From an uncultured Bacteroidales bacterium (GTDB lineage: Bacteria; Bacteroidota; Bacteroidia; Bacteroidales; Bacteroidaceae), in assembly GCA_902778265.1 (NCBI GenBank), contig CACYXI010000029.1, forward strand, positions 1 to 32,017: a DNA stretch of 32,017 nucleotides, read 5' to 3'. A program made the translations under genes and the position numbers. Below, piece after piece: positions 24,555 to 31,408 of this stretch. Each line of letters begins with the position of its first letter. Positions within the stretch are counted from its first letter, which is position 1. The notes under the pieces were generated by a model. That model made no database searches, was not told the DNA's origin, and worked only from the letters and a program-made list of their open reading frames with translations.

Positions 24555-24745
24555 TAACGCCCTGAAGGGGCAAAAGCACCTAGCCCAGGGCAACGCCCTG
24601 TGGTAAAATGGAGGGGATAACTAACGCCCTGCAAGGGCAAAAGCTCTAATATATTAATGCTTTTGCCCCTACAGGGCGAATATTCTAGCGTCCTTGTACA
24701 TAGGGCGATGCCCTATGCTATGAGCTTTTGGGCTTACAGCCCGTT
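24555..24745. repeat. Cluster of ACGCCCTGAAGGGGCAAAAGC-type repeats, direct and inverted
   Basis: Units starting ACGCCCTG...GGGCAAAAGC occur at about 24557 and 24624 in one orientation. Inverted relatives are at about 24658-24678 (TTTTGCCCCTACAGGGCG) and 24721-24742 (GAGCTTTTGGGCTTACAGCCC). Each contains a small palindrome (CCCTGNAGGG or AGGGCGATGCCCT). No gene is seen in this gap (24367-25588), which is built almost entirely of repeats. Confidence 0.7.
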
Positions 24746-24777
24746 TATCGGCTAAATGCGGATAATCATAAAAAATA

Positions 24778-24878
24778 ATTAATGCAAAATTAATGTGTTA
24801 TTAATGCGGTATTACACGTTTTCACTTTGTGAAGAAAACATTAATTATCACGAATACCACATTAATTTCGCATTAATT
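24778..24878. repeat. ATTAATGC/ATTAATGTG hairpin (copy 1)
   Basis: Left arm 24778-24825 (ATTAATGC, ATTAATGTG words) pairs with right arm 24830-24878 over ~48 bp with several mismatches and a tiny loop. A related hairpin is at 30501-30604. Confidence 0.7.
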
Positions 24879-24892
24879 TTCTATGCGGAAAC

Positions 24893-25112
24893 GCAGTCCT
24901 GAAGGGACGACATATAACAGGGTTGTGCGGTACGCTACCATATTGAGAATTTGTGGTTTACAAGCCCTGTATGGGCGACATAATTCCATATTTCTCGGCA
25001 CAATATGAAATTATATCGCATCTACGGAGCTCATGGGGGATGGTGGCTAATGATACGTGGGTTACACCCACGCCTATGTTATATCGCCTTTACAAGGCTT
25101 TCCGTGTCCTCT
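24893..25112. repeat. CCTGAAGGGACGACAT/GGGCGACATAA repeat block
   Basis: Contains CAGTCCTGAAGGGACGAC (24895-24912), GCCCTGTATGGGCGACATAA (about 24964-24983) and the related inverted GTTATATCGCCTTTACAAGGC (about 25079-25099), plus a small hairpin GTGGGTTACACCCAC. The block resembles non-coding repeats I associate with Bacteroidetes genomes. The 88-codon frame from 24953 across it is not supported as a gene. Confidence 0.6.
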
Positions 25113-25130
25113 GTGTTCAGAAAAAAGTGA

Positions 25131-25436
25131 GGTGTAATAGTTGGTGTAATACTATTTTTCAAAAAGTTTTTAACGCCGAGTATTACACCTTTGCAGTTTT
25201 GGGTATATTAAATATCTGAGTGTCAATCTGTTTGCTTTGGTGTAATACCCCCGAAAGTATTACACCAGTATTACACCAAATAGCCCTAATTGGTGTAATA
25301 CTTTCAAAGGTATTACACCAAAGATAATGTGCTGATAATCAATAAAAATATCGTGCATAACAGCAAAAGGTGTAATACCCCCTCTAAAAACTTTTTGATT
25401 TTTTTCTTCGAAAGAGTATTACACCAACCTATTACC
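25131..25436. mobile_element. 306-bp MITE-like element with nine GGTGTAATAC boxes
   Basis: Imperfect terminal inverted repeats of about 70 bp: the left end GGTGTAATAG-TTGGTGTAATAC...TCAAAAAGTTTTTA...GTATTACACCTTT matches the reverse complement of the right end in the same order. Exact GGTGTAATAC occurs on + at 25143, 25239, 25292 and 25369 and on - at 25180, 25257, 25268, 25310 and 25416. Two inner pairs (25239/25257 and 25292/25310) have the same 8-nt spacer. No open reading frame is inside. Mobility is inferred from the terminal repeats. Confidence 0.65.
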
Positions 25437-25556
25437 TTCGCTTCTCCTTCGCTTCTAATTCGCTTCTAATTCGCTTCTAAACCGTTCCAAACTCGATGCA
25501 AGTCCGCTCCATAGAATGGGCGAAAAATGGGACTTGCACCGAGTTTGGTAGGGATT
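25437..25556. repeat. CTTCGCTTCT-rich module with 19-bp hairpin (copy 2)
   Basis: Directly abuts the GGTGTAATAC element. CTTCTCCTTCGCTTCTAATT words run to about 25480, then a hairpin CCAAACTCGATGCAAGTCC (25487-25505) with complement at 25530-25548 (18 of 19 pairs), then GTAGGGAT. The order and end match the module at 10829-10914. Confidence 0.65.
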
Positions 25557-25588
25557 TGTAAGGGAACTGCATGAGAATTGCACGTTAT

Positions 25589-25759
25589 TTACTCTTCCTC
25601 CTCCTCATCATCGAAATATACATTGCCTCCTTTGGCACCGCCCTCGCCAGCCCACCAAGGAGTGTTACGAATTGGATCATCACTTGCAGCCATCAGTCTT
25701 GCCGTATGTTTCAGTCTAACACTCTTCATCATTGGTCTATCGTATGTTTTCTTTTCCAT
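25589..25759 (-). CDS. Small acidic-tailed protein of 56 aa, unknown function
   Basis: Reading from ATG 25759 on the minus strand gives MEKKTYDRPMMKSVRLKHTA, then RLMAASDDPIRNTPWWAGEG, then GAKGGNVYFDDEEEEE and a TAA stop. The composition looks like a real gene, not chance: no rare-codon clusters, a Trp-Trp and Gly-rich middle and an acidic end. The N-terminus (M-K/E-K-x-Y-x-x-P) recalls short conserved proteins frequent in Bacteroidales genomes. No signal peptide or membrane segment. It lies downstream of the 959-aa secreted protein on the same strand, separated by about 230 nt of AT-rich repeat. Function is unknown. Confidence 0.72.
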   Translation of the reverse strand: MEKKTYDRPMMKSVRLKHTARLMAASDDPIRNTPWWAGEGGAKGGNVYFDDEEEEE

Positions 25760-25862
25760 TTTCCTATTTATGCTTTAAAGTAAATTACACAAAATCTATA
25801 TTTTTATTTCCATTGCGAGAAGCTTACGCTTCTTGGAGCGGAACAAAAATTATTCACGATTA

Positions 25863-25980
25863 CCAGAAAATTTATTTCAAAAAATTATATTTTTTGTTTA
25901 GACATTAAATTTTCTGGAACAAATTTTCTGGCCATCGTCGCAAATTTTCTTGAAAGTCCCAATCAAGCACCGCAAGGTGC
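25863..25980 (+). repeat. AATTTTCTGGAACAAATTTTC repeat (copy 1) with adjoining hairpin
   Basis: CCAGAAAATTTA at 25863-25874 pairs with TAAATTTTCTGG at 25906-25917. From 25908 a ~70-bp unit (AATTTTCTGG, CATCGTCGC, GCACCGCAAGGTG) runs to 25980. It recurs inverted at 30194-30261. The 25760-25862 stretch between this and the small protein gene holds only AT-rich DNA and a short GAAGCTTACGCTTC hairpin. Confidence 0.75.
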
Positions 25981-25993
25981 TATTTATCAGACT

Positions 25994-28873
25994 TTATTTA
26001 AGAACTATTTTCTTTCCGTTATTGATATACACTCCGCTCTTGCTTGGCTTTCCATTTAGGCGAGCACCATCCATCGTGTACCAACCATCAAATGTAAGTT
26101 CGCCTGTCTTGGTGTTGAGTTCACCAATAGCAGTAGTCACTCCATTACGATTCACGAGTCGCACGGTGATGCTCTGTGGCATATCGTCACCACCAGAACG
26201 TGTAATGCCCTTGGCTGGAGCTGGGGCTGATGTGCCGACATACGACAGATAGCAGCGCATTGGCTTGATGAAGGCCCCCGTGGCAAAGCGGACGAACTGC
26301 CCGGCTTCCACAACCTCACCGTGAACAGCGGTGCTGCCATAGGCTGCAAAGCCGTAGTCCTTGCTCACTTCCGTCCACGTCTTCCCTTTGTACGTACCGT
26401 AGAAATTCCAGTCGTAATCCGTCGTGGCGCCTCCATAGAGACCTTCGTTAGCCGTCGTGGGCAGCAGCGTCACAACTCTGTTAGTCATGTTCTCGATGTT
26501 CGGGAACTTCATCTTCGTGTCGCTCGGCATGAACAGATACGGCGTGTTGGCTGTCAGCGAGGTCACGTTATTAGAACCCTCTTCGCCAGGCTCCTTCATC
26601 GTGCATACCCATATATGCTGGTCATAGTCGTATGTCACTTCCTTGAAGCCGTAGAACTTGCCACCCTCATTGTCGTTACAGGTATAGTTGAACGGCAGTA
26701 TCACCGTCGCGGCCACTCCCTGGGAGAACGTGCGGTTATAGGTCACGCTCGAAACCTTTTCTACATTCTCCTTGATATTGACACCCACAAGGTTGTTGCC
26801 CTCGCCGTTGATGGTCACGCAGGCCCGTTCCTCATCGTCATCATAGGGGTACTCCACCACCACGTCGCTGTATATCGGCGTGTAGTATTTGCTATTGAAG
26901 AGCAATCCGTTCTCATAGCCATCCACCAGTTCGCGATCAGTCAACAAACTGCCGAGGTTGGCGGGTGCAGTGGTCGCTGTGGTTGCAGGGCGGCCCTGCC
27001 TCTTGCCGAGGTTGCGGGTGTAGTAGCAGTTCGTCACGTGGAAGATCAGACCACTTTTTGGATATACGAACGTGCGGCTGCCGTAGTCTTCCCTCAACGC
27101 CTTTTTGTCGTTGGTATATTCGGCGGGGGCAAAGAGGCAGTCGGTGAATGTGATATCCATGTTTGATCCATAACTGTTGCCTAAGAATCCGAAGCAGTAG
27201 GAGGTAGCGTTGGCCTCGTTCGGGTTGTAGATGAGTCCGTCATAAACGCAGCCCGTGATGGTGCACTCAACGTTCGAGCCATTCCAATATGCAATGACGC
27301 CGCCATGCCATGCGCTGATACTGACGGTTGTGCTGATTTGGGTGCTCACGTGGCAGTTGCTGATGGTGAGGTTGCCCGTGGCCTTGCCCACCAAACCAGC
27401 CAGCGGACTAATGTTTCCGCCCGTGATTGTGCCCTCAACGTGAAGGTTGCTGATGGTGGCGCCATCGGTGTAGTGGAACGGAGCGCTATAGCCCTCGCTG
27501 GCCGTCAGGTTAAAGGTCAGCGTATTGCCCTGTCCGTCAAACGTACCCTTGAACGGGTGCCCGCTCGTGCCTGCCATCTCCGACGATTCGATGCTTGTGC
27601 CGAGTTTCACGGTCTTGCCGCCGAAGCCTTCGGGAGCCAAGTCGTAGTTTGTGGCAAAGCAGAACCAGCCCCAGCCGTTGGCGGTCTTGATGGTGTACTC
27701 GTTTTCGTCAGTCTGCTCGAAGTGGCTGGCATCGGGTGCTGAGAACGTAGCGCCGATGTTGACTCCCTCGGCGGGCATAGTGAACGTGTAGGTGTTGGCA
27801 CCCGCCGTGGTCAACGTGATGTCACTTCCCGAGGTTGCGCCCGTCGCGGTCACTCCTGTCAATGTCTCGCCGAACTTCGACGTGAAGGTGAGGGTGACCG
27901 TCTCGCCGTCCATAGCATAATTGCCATCTTTGTCGGTAGTGAACTGCGGATAGTTGGGGGTAATGGAACAAAAGGTGCCCAGGTGGAAGTCCTTAGACAG
28001 CGTATGGTTTGTACCTCCGGCAGTGATGACTATGCTGGCGGTATAGTAGCCGGTCTGCGTGGGACCAGTTGTGCCGAGGTCTTCGTTGGTGCCTTTATTT
28101 TTGTAGGTGAAATCGCCCTTTGTGGCTCCCGTTTCCGTTTGGAACAGTCCGAAGTCTGGCAACAGTGCAACATAACTAAGCCCGTTTGCTACTGCATTGT
28201 CAGCCTTTATCGTTGTCGAAATCTGGCGGTTAGTGAGTGTACATGTCAGTTCGTCGTCCTCGCCACACGTAGCAGTCAGTGTGTTTCCAGAATTTGTGAC
28301 TTCGTAAGTGAAGTCGTGCTCATGTGTCAGGTTTGACGGTGTCGGCTCATAGGTAATGGTGAGTGTGCCTTGCATATTGAAATTGCAATTCCTGACTGGG
28401 TTGTAAAGCTCGATTTCGAGATAGTCTTTCTCATTTTCAAGTTGTATGCCGCTGGCGTTAGTAAATGAAAGGCTGCCCCACGATATCTGTTCTTGCGAGA
28501 TGGATTTAGTCCAATTATTCGTACTGCTCTTTCCGATTTTAACGTACCCTCCGCCGTTGCTATCTATCATCATTACCTGAGCACTACTAAATGACAGATA
28601 CTTCACCTTGCCACTGATACGCGGATATAGTCTGATGGTTCCGACTTTACCTGACGAAGGTGTAGACATGCTAATGAAACTGCCGTTTCCGACAGTTCCA
28701 ACTTGTGCGCTGAGGAAAACTTTGCCGTCGTACGATAAAGGATTACTGCTACCTGTTACCGAAGACAGGGTAAACGTCTTTGTTTCGTAGTCTGTCGCCC
28801 ACGCCGTCTGCGCCATCGTGAGCACCGTGGCGAGGGTAAGGATGAGATTAAAAGATTGTTTGATTTTTTTCAT
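25994..28873 (-). CDS. Large secreted protein with GLUG-like repeats and type IX-like C-terminal sorting domain
   Basis: 959 aa. Signal peptide 1-26 (MKKIKQSFNLILTLATVLTMAQTAWA). Residues about 30-180 form a beta-rich domain; about 300-375 a bacterial-repeat/InlB-like domain (TVTLTFTSKFGETLTGVT, YTFTMPAEGVNIGATF). A segment at about 390-540 has GTFDGQGNTLTFNL, ISNLHVEGTITGG and LAGLVGKATGNLTISNC, like GLUG/polymorphic beta-helix repeats. The C-terminus (about 920-959: FDGWYTMDGARLNG...GVYINNGKKIVLK) matches a Prevotella-style type A sorting domain for type IX secretion. It is probably a surface-anchored or released protein; ligand unknown. The upstream leader carries a 16-bp hairpin and, further up, a (GTTT)9 tract that could influence expression. 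Confidence 0.85.
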   Translation of the reverse strand: MKKIKQSFNLILTLATVLTMAQTAWATDYETKTFTLSSVTGSSNPLSYDGKVFLSAQVGTVGNGSFISMSTPSSGKVGTIRLYPRISGKVKYLSFSSAQVMMIDSNGGGYVKIGKSSTNNWTKSISQEQISWGSLSFTNASGIQLENEKDYLEIELYNPVRNCNFNMQGTLTITYEPTPSNLTHEHDFTYEVTNSGNTLTATCGEDDELTCTLTNRQISTTIKADNAVANGLSYVALLPDFGLFQTETGATKGDFTYKNKGTNEDLGTTGPTQTGYYTASIVITAGGTNHTLSKDFHLGTFCSITPNYPQFTTDKDGNYAMDGETVTLTFTSKFGETLTGVTATGATSGSDITLTTAGANTYTFTMPAEGVNIGATFSAPDASHFEQTDENEYTIKTANGWGWFCFATNYDLAPEGFGGKTVKLGTSIESSEMAGTSGHPFKGTFDGQGNTLTFNLTASEGYSAPFHYTDGATISNLHVEGTITGGNISPLAGLVGKATGNLTISNCHVSTQISTTVSISAWHGGVIAYWNGSNVECTITGCVYDGLIYNPNEANATSYCFGFLGNSYGSNMDITFTDCLFAPAEYTNDKKALREDYGSRTFVYPKSGLIFHVTNCYYTRNLGKRQGRPATTATTAPANLGSLLTDRELVDGYENGLLFNSKYYTPIYSDVVVEYPYDDDEERACVTINGEGNNLVGVNIKENVEKVSSVTYNRTFSQGVAATVILPFNYTCNDNEGGKFYGFKEVTYDYDQHIWVCTMKEPGEEGSNNVTSLTANTPYLFMPSDTKMKFPNIENMTNRVVTLLPTTANEGLYGGATTDYDWNFYGTYKGKTWTEVSKDYGFAAYGSTAVHGEVVEAGQFVRFATGAFIKPMRCYLSYVGTSAPAPAKGITRSGGDDMPQSITVRLVNRNGVTTAIGELNTKTGELTFDGWYTMDGARLNGKPSKSGVYINNGKKIVLK

Positions 28874-28930
28874 TGTTTTAATTATTTATATTATTGATTT
28901 CGTTATTTTCTTCAGGGCAACAAACGGCAA

Positions 28931-28970
28931 CGGCTCCTCCCGTCCCATGACACAGGGACGAGAGGAGCCG
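28931..28970. promoter_or_regulatory. GC-rich 16-bp stem-loop in the leader of the 959-aa protein gene
   Basis: CGGCTCCTCCCGTCCC (28931-28946), an 8-nt loop, and GGGACGAGAGGAGCCG (28955-28970) pair with one mismatch. It lies 58 nt upstream of the start codon at 28873 and would be present in the mRNA if transcription starts further upstream. Confidence 0.65.
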
Positions 28971-29003
28971 CCACACACTCCTTCACAGCCTGTAAGGCTG
29001 CTA

Positions 29004-29306
29004 TTAGGCTTTATATAGTAATATGTTTGTTTGTTTGTTTGTTTGTTTGTTTGTTTGTTTGTTATAAAAATTTCCGAAACAACCAAACATTTGCATCACA
29101 ATCTGCGATGCCTTAACATTGTTTATATCATTGATTTCCAACAGGTTCACATCCATTGTTTCCTGTCTGTTCACGTTTCTGTTTTCCAGTCGGATCACAT
29201 TACCGCTTATCTGTCTGTTCACATTTCTGCCCACTACTCCCCTACCCGCCATCTTCACAGCGGTATCAGCATAACCTATATTTGATGTAAGGGGCATAAT
29301 ATTCAA
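29004..29306 (-). CDS. Doubtful open frame crossing the (GTTT)9 tract
   Basis: A 100-codon minus-strand frame containing two NVNRQ segments and ending in a run of NKQT encoded by the tetranucleotide tract. If real, changes in tract length would shift its C-terminus. It has no recognised domain, no signal peptide and no good promoter, and it lies in a repeat-rich gap, so it may be chance. Within 28874-29544 nothing else gene-like is seen. Confidence 0.2.
   Translation of the reverse strand: MNIMPLTSNIGYADTAVKMAGRGVVGRNVNRQISGNVIRLENRNVNRQETMDVNLLEINDINNVKASQIVMQMFGCFGNFYNKQTNKQTNKQTNILLYKA
29025..29063. repeat. (GTTT)9 tetranucleotide tract
   Basis: Nine uninterrupted GTTT units (29025-29060) followed by a partial unit. 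The tract lies about 155-190 nt upstream of the 959-aa secreted protein gene on its template side. Such tracts mutate by slippage. Confidence 0.95.
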
Positions 29307-29369
29307 TTTACAGTTCAGTCAATGTTTATAATTACCGTGACAACAAAGATTAGCAACAAGTTGCTTTTT

Positions 29370-29506
29370 AACTGACAATAATTTTTCGCTAAGGCTCAAC
29401 AAGCTAAAGCAAGTTCCCAATCTGCGCAATCTTATTCCAATAATTATCAATTTAATGTTTTATCTTTTTGGTAAAAGATTGGTAAGATTGGTAATTATTG
29501 TCAGTT
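29370..29506. repeat. 137-bp segment with perfect 14-bp terminal inverted repeats
   Basis: AACTGACAATAATT at 29370-29383 and its exact complement at 29493-29506. Inner CAATCTTA (about 29428-29435) and TAAGATTG (29483-29490) also pair. It may be a hairpin or a tiny MITE-like remnant just downstream of the YafQ-like toxin gene. Confidence 0.55.
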
Positions 29507-29544
29507 CAAGCACCAAAGGTGCGAATCCGTCACAATCACGTCAA

Positions 29545-29841
29545 TCACCGTTTCTTTCCTTTTCCGAAGATGTCGGAATGAGTTCCTGTACGATACAGGG
29601 TAAGAAAGCAAATCTCCGTATCTTTTACATAGACCAGTAACCAGTCAGGACTAATATGACATTCACGATAACCTTCGTAGTCGCCATGTAGTGCATGATC
29701 GCGATTCAGTTCAGGCAAAGGCTCATCGTTGCTCAACTTCTCCACCACATCGAAGAGATCTGGCAATTGAAGACCGCGTTTCTTTGCAAGTTTAAGATCG
29801 CGGCGAAACTGGGTCATGGTTTTTACCTCATACTTCGCCAT
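29545..29841 (-). CDS. Type II toxin, YafQ family mRNA interferase
   Basis: 98 aa. The sequence matches the YafQ/RelE superfamily: an N-terminal TMTQFRRDLKLAKKRG helix, LPELNRDHALHGDYEGYRECHI, and the C-terminal LVYVKDTEICFLTLYRTGTHSDIFG. The conserved basic and histidine residues used for ribosome-dependent mRNA cleavage in YafQ have counterparts here (His49/His53 region, His63, Arg84 and His88 approximately). It starts 6 nt after the antitoxin stop, in the normal antitoxin-toxin order, so it is co-transcribed and repressed by the antitoxin complex by analogy. Confidence 0.9.
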   Translation of the reverse strand: MAKYEVKTMTQFRRDLKLAKKRGLQLPDLFDVVEKLSNDEPLPELNRDHALHGDYEGYRECHISPDWLLVYVKDTEICFLTLYRTGTHSDIFGKGKKR

Positions 29842-29847
29842 AGCACA

Positions 29848-30099
29848 TCACACTTCTTCAGCCCATTTCTTGAAGTCTTCAAAGCTACCAGTAAAGGCAA
29901 TACCCTTACCCTGACGTGCATCCTCAATGACTTTCATCGTCTTGTCGTTAAGATACTCGCCAGTCTCAGGATCATAGAGTCGTGGCTTTGCTACCTGCCT
30001 CTCCTCTGCGGCCATAGTATATGTCCAGCCCATCTTTGTCATCATCTTCTTGAAGAAGCTGACATCATTGCTTGGGATATTAATGGTAATTGCTGTCAT
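29848..30099 (-). CDS. Antitoxin of the YafQ-like pair
   Basis: 83 aa, directly upstream of the toxin. The N-terminus TAITINIPSNDVSFFKKMMTKMGW is a short beta strand plus helix, as in small ribbon-type or Phd-like Bacteroidetes antitoxins; the C-terminus (EDARQGKGIAFTGSFEDFKKW) is the probable toxin-binding tail. I call it an antitoxin mainly by position and by that tail, not by a certain family match. A candidate promoter (-7 box at 30126-30133) is about 30 nt upstream. Confidence 0.82.
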   Translation of the reverse strand: MTAITINIPSNDVSFFKKMMTKMGWTYTMAAEERQVAKPRLYDPETGEYLNDKTMKVIEDARQGKGIAFTGSFEDFKKWAEEV

Positions 30100-30125
30100 A
30101 ACACGATGTTTTTGTTATTTCGATG

Positions 30126-30133
30126 CAAATTTA
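30126..30133 (-). promoter_or_regulatory. Candidate -7 box of the YafQ-like module
   Basis: TAAATTTG on the minus strand fits TAnnTTTG, 26 nt before the antitoxin ATG at 30099. No clear -33 TTTG is at 19-21 nt. Confidence 0.45.
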
Positions 30134-30193
30134 AGGAAAATTTCCGAATTAAGGAATAAAATAAACAAAAAATATACGGAAATACGAGAAAAA

Positions 30194-30261
30194 CACCTTG
30201 CGGTGCAAGTTTTAGGAACAAAAATTAGCGACGATGACCTGAAAATTTGTTCCAGAAAATT
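30194..30261 (-). repeat. AATTTTCTGGAACAAATTTTC repeat (copy 2, inverted)
   Basis: The reverse complement reads AATTTTCTGGAACAAATTTTC...CATCGTCGC...TTGCACCGCAAGGTG, matching 25908-25980 over ~68 bp with few changes. The two copies face each other across 4.2 kb holding the 959-aa gene and the YafQ-like module. Confidence 0.75.
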
Positions 30262-30269
30262 ATATTTTC

Positions 30270-30302
30270 AAAAACGCAAAGACACAAAGTCGCAAAGTTT
30301 TT
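30270..30302. repeat. CGCAAAGACACAAAGTCGCAAAG repeat
   Basis: A tandem of near-identical 8-nt words (CGCAAAGA, CACAAAGT, CGCAAAGT) directly follows the inverted copy at 30194-30261. It is one of a chain of repeat blocks filling the 30100-30808 gap, where no gene is seen. Confidence 0.55.
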
Positions 30303-30306
30303 AGTT

Positions 30307-30386
30307 GAACACAGATTGCACAGATTAAAGGGATTTTCTCGCTAACGCTCGTGATAGATATCCCTAAGATCCCAAAAATCTGTGGT
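30307..30386. repeat. 80-bp dispersed hairpin repeat (copy 2)
   Basis: Same length and ends as 12531-12610 (GAACACAGATT, CACAGAT, AGGGATTTT, TCGC, AAATCTGTGGT), with differences concentrated in the centre. Confidence 0.75.
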
Positions 30387-30406
30387 TATTCTTTTGAACA
30401 CGGAAA

Positions 30407-30447
30407 ACACGAGATTTGTCGAAGACCCACTGACCGCAGGGAAGTAA
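30407..30447 (+). repeat. 41-bp direct repeat (copy 1) upstream of the YoeB-like module
   Basis: ACACGAGATTTGTCG...GACCCACTGACCGCAGGGAA, identical to 31409-31449 except one base. Part of it also pairs with a downstream TCGTGTTCC (about 30481-30489). Confidence 0.85.
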
Positions 30448-30500
30448 AGGAACAGAAATTTTTCGTTAGTTCTGTGTATTTCGTGTTCCTCCCAAATAAC

Positions 30501-30604
30501 ATTAGAATTAATGCGATATTAATGTGTTATTTGTGGAAATTAATGTCCTCATGAAGTGAAAACATATAATGACCATCAATGTCACATTAATACCGCATTA
30601 ATAT
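30501..30604. repeat. ATTAATGC/ATTAATGTG hairpin (copy 2)
   Basis: Left-arm words ATTAATGCGATATTAATGTG (about 30508-30527) pair with CACATTAATACCGCATTAAT (about 30583-30602). It shares words and arm order with 24778-24878. Confidence 0.7.
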
Positions 30605-30773
30605 TTCGTTTATTTCGTGCATTCCGTATTCAAAAAAGCTATGAGATAAAATTTAACGTCTGAATTTGGCGCGAGCAATGTTTTCGATACCCATCCAAAG
30701 TTTGATTTGTCGTTTTTACTATCCATTACACTTCTTTTTTATCTAAACAATGCATTTATTCAGGAATTATTTG

Positions 30774-30781
30774 TAACTTTG
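30774..30781 (+). promoter_or_regulatory. -7 box of the YoeB-like module
   Basis: TAACTTTG matches TAnnTTTG, and a start near 30787 would give a ~22-nt leader before ATG 30809. No clear -33 TTTG is present. Confidence 0.5.
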
Positions 30782-30808
30782 CCAGCAAAACCAAACATCT
30801 GAAGAATT

Positions 30809-31054
30809 ATGACAGCAGTAGAGATGAATGCGGAATTATCCCGCCAGTTGAGCATAATAGTTAAGGACGAAAGTCTCATGGCAAAGATGCTTAAATATGC
30901 CAAGAAGCTGACCGCGTCAAAAGCGGATCCTACTCAAATGACGAAGGAGGAGTTCTTCGCCAAGATAGACGAGTCTTTAGAACAGGCTCGCCAAGGACGT
31001 GTACATAGGATTGAATCAAAAGCTGAATTGAATCAATTTCTAAATAGTCTTTAA
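30809..31054 (+). CDS. Antitoxin of the YoeB-like pair
   Basis: 81 aa. It is almost wholly helical by composition (AELSRQLSIIVKDESLMAKMLKYAKKL), with the C-terminal tail EEFFAKIDESLEQARQGRVHRIESKAEL. This layout, in which a DNA/dimerisation part precedes a tail reading EQARQG, is usual for antitoxins paired with YoeB/RelE toxins in Bacteroidetes. Its stop is 6 nt before the toxin ATG. It probably represses its own promoter at 30774. Assigned by position and general form; no firm family match is claimed. Confidence 0.85.
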   Translation: MTAVEMNAELSRQLSIIVKDESLMAKMLKYAKKLTASKADPTQMTKEEFFAKIDESLEQARQGRVHRIESKAELNQFLNSL

Positions 31055-31060
31055 GTGCTT

Positions 31061-31333
31061 ATGTATAAACTTGACTATACTGATAAGGCTAAAGAGGACA
31101 TGCAACGCCTGAAACGGGAAGAGCCGAAAGCCTTTCTGAAATTGGGCAAGTTGCTTGAAGAACTTATGGATCATCCACAAATGGGCACAGGTAAGCCTGA
31201 GCAACTGAAAGGTGATCATGCTGGACAGTGGAGTCGTCGCATCACCAAGAAACATCGCTTGATCTATACCATCAACGACACGGAAGTCCTCGTCCTTGTC
31301 CTCTCCTCCTACGGACACTACGACGACAAATAG
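31061..31333 (+). CDS. Type II toxin, Txe/YoeB family mRNA interferase
   Basis: 90 aa from ATG 31061 (a GTG at 31055 in frame is a less likely start, since YoeB proteins begin M-[YK]-x-[LI]). Family features: YKLDYTDKAKEDMQRLKREEP, GTGKPEQLKGDHAGQWSRRITKKHRLIYTI, and the C-terminal YGHYDD. In YoeB the catalytic set includes Glu46, Arg65 and His83; here the Arg of WSRRI/HRLIY and the His of YGHYDD are present. The toxin cleaves mRNA at the ribosome in an antitoxin-controlled way. The module is bracketed by 41-bp direct repeats (30407 and 31409). Confidence 0.93.
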   Translation: MYKLDYTDKAKEDMQRLKREEPKAFLKLGKLLEELMDHPQMGTGKPEQLKGDHAGQWSRRITKKHRLIYTINDTEVLVLVLSSYGHYDDK

Positions 31334-31408
31334 AATTAACTATAAATTCAGATATAACTAACGTGAATTCGATGAATTACCACAATCTTTTATCCACTGC
31401 GTGGAGCT

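Noticed and set aside
24953-25219. 88-codon plus-strand frame
   Set aside because: It runs across repeat blocks and into the GGTGTAATAC element; no consistent coding character.
25131-25436. CRISPR array
   Set aside because: The GGTGTAATAC boxes occur in both orientations with irregular spacing and lack repeat-spacer periodicity; no cas genes are nearby.
26321-27166. 281-codon plus-strand open frame
   Set aside because: It lies wholly antisense to the well-supported 959-aa secreted protein, has a composition typical of a shadow frame (Val/Arg/His-rich), and shows no domain.
30351-30554. 67-codon plus-strand frame
   Set aside because: It reads through the 80-bp and 41-bp repeats; no protein features.
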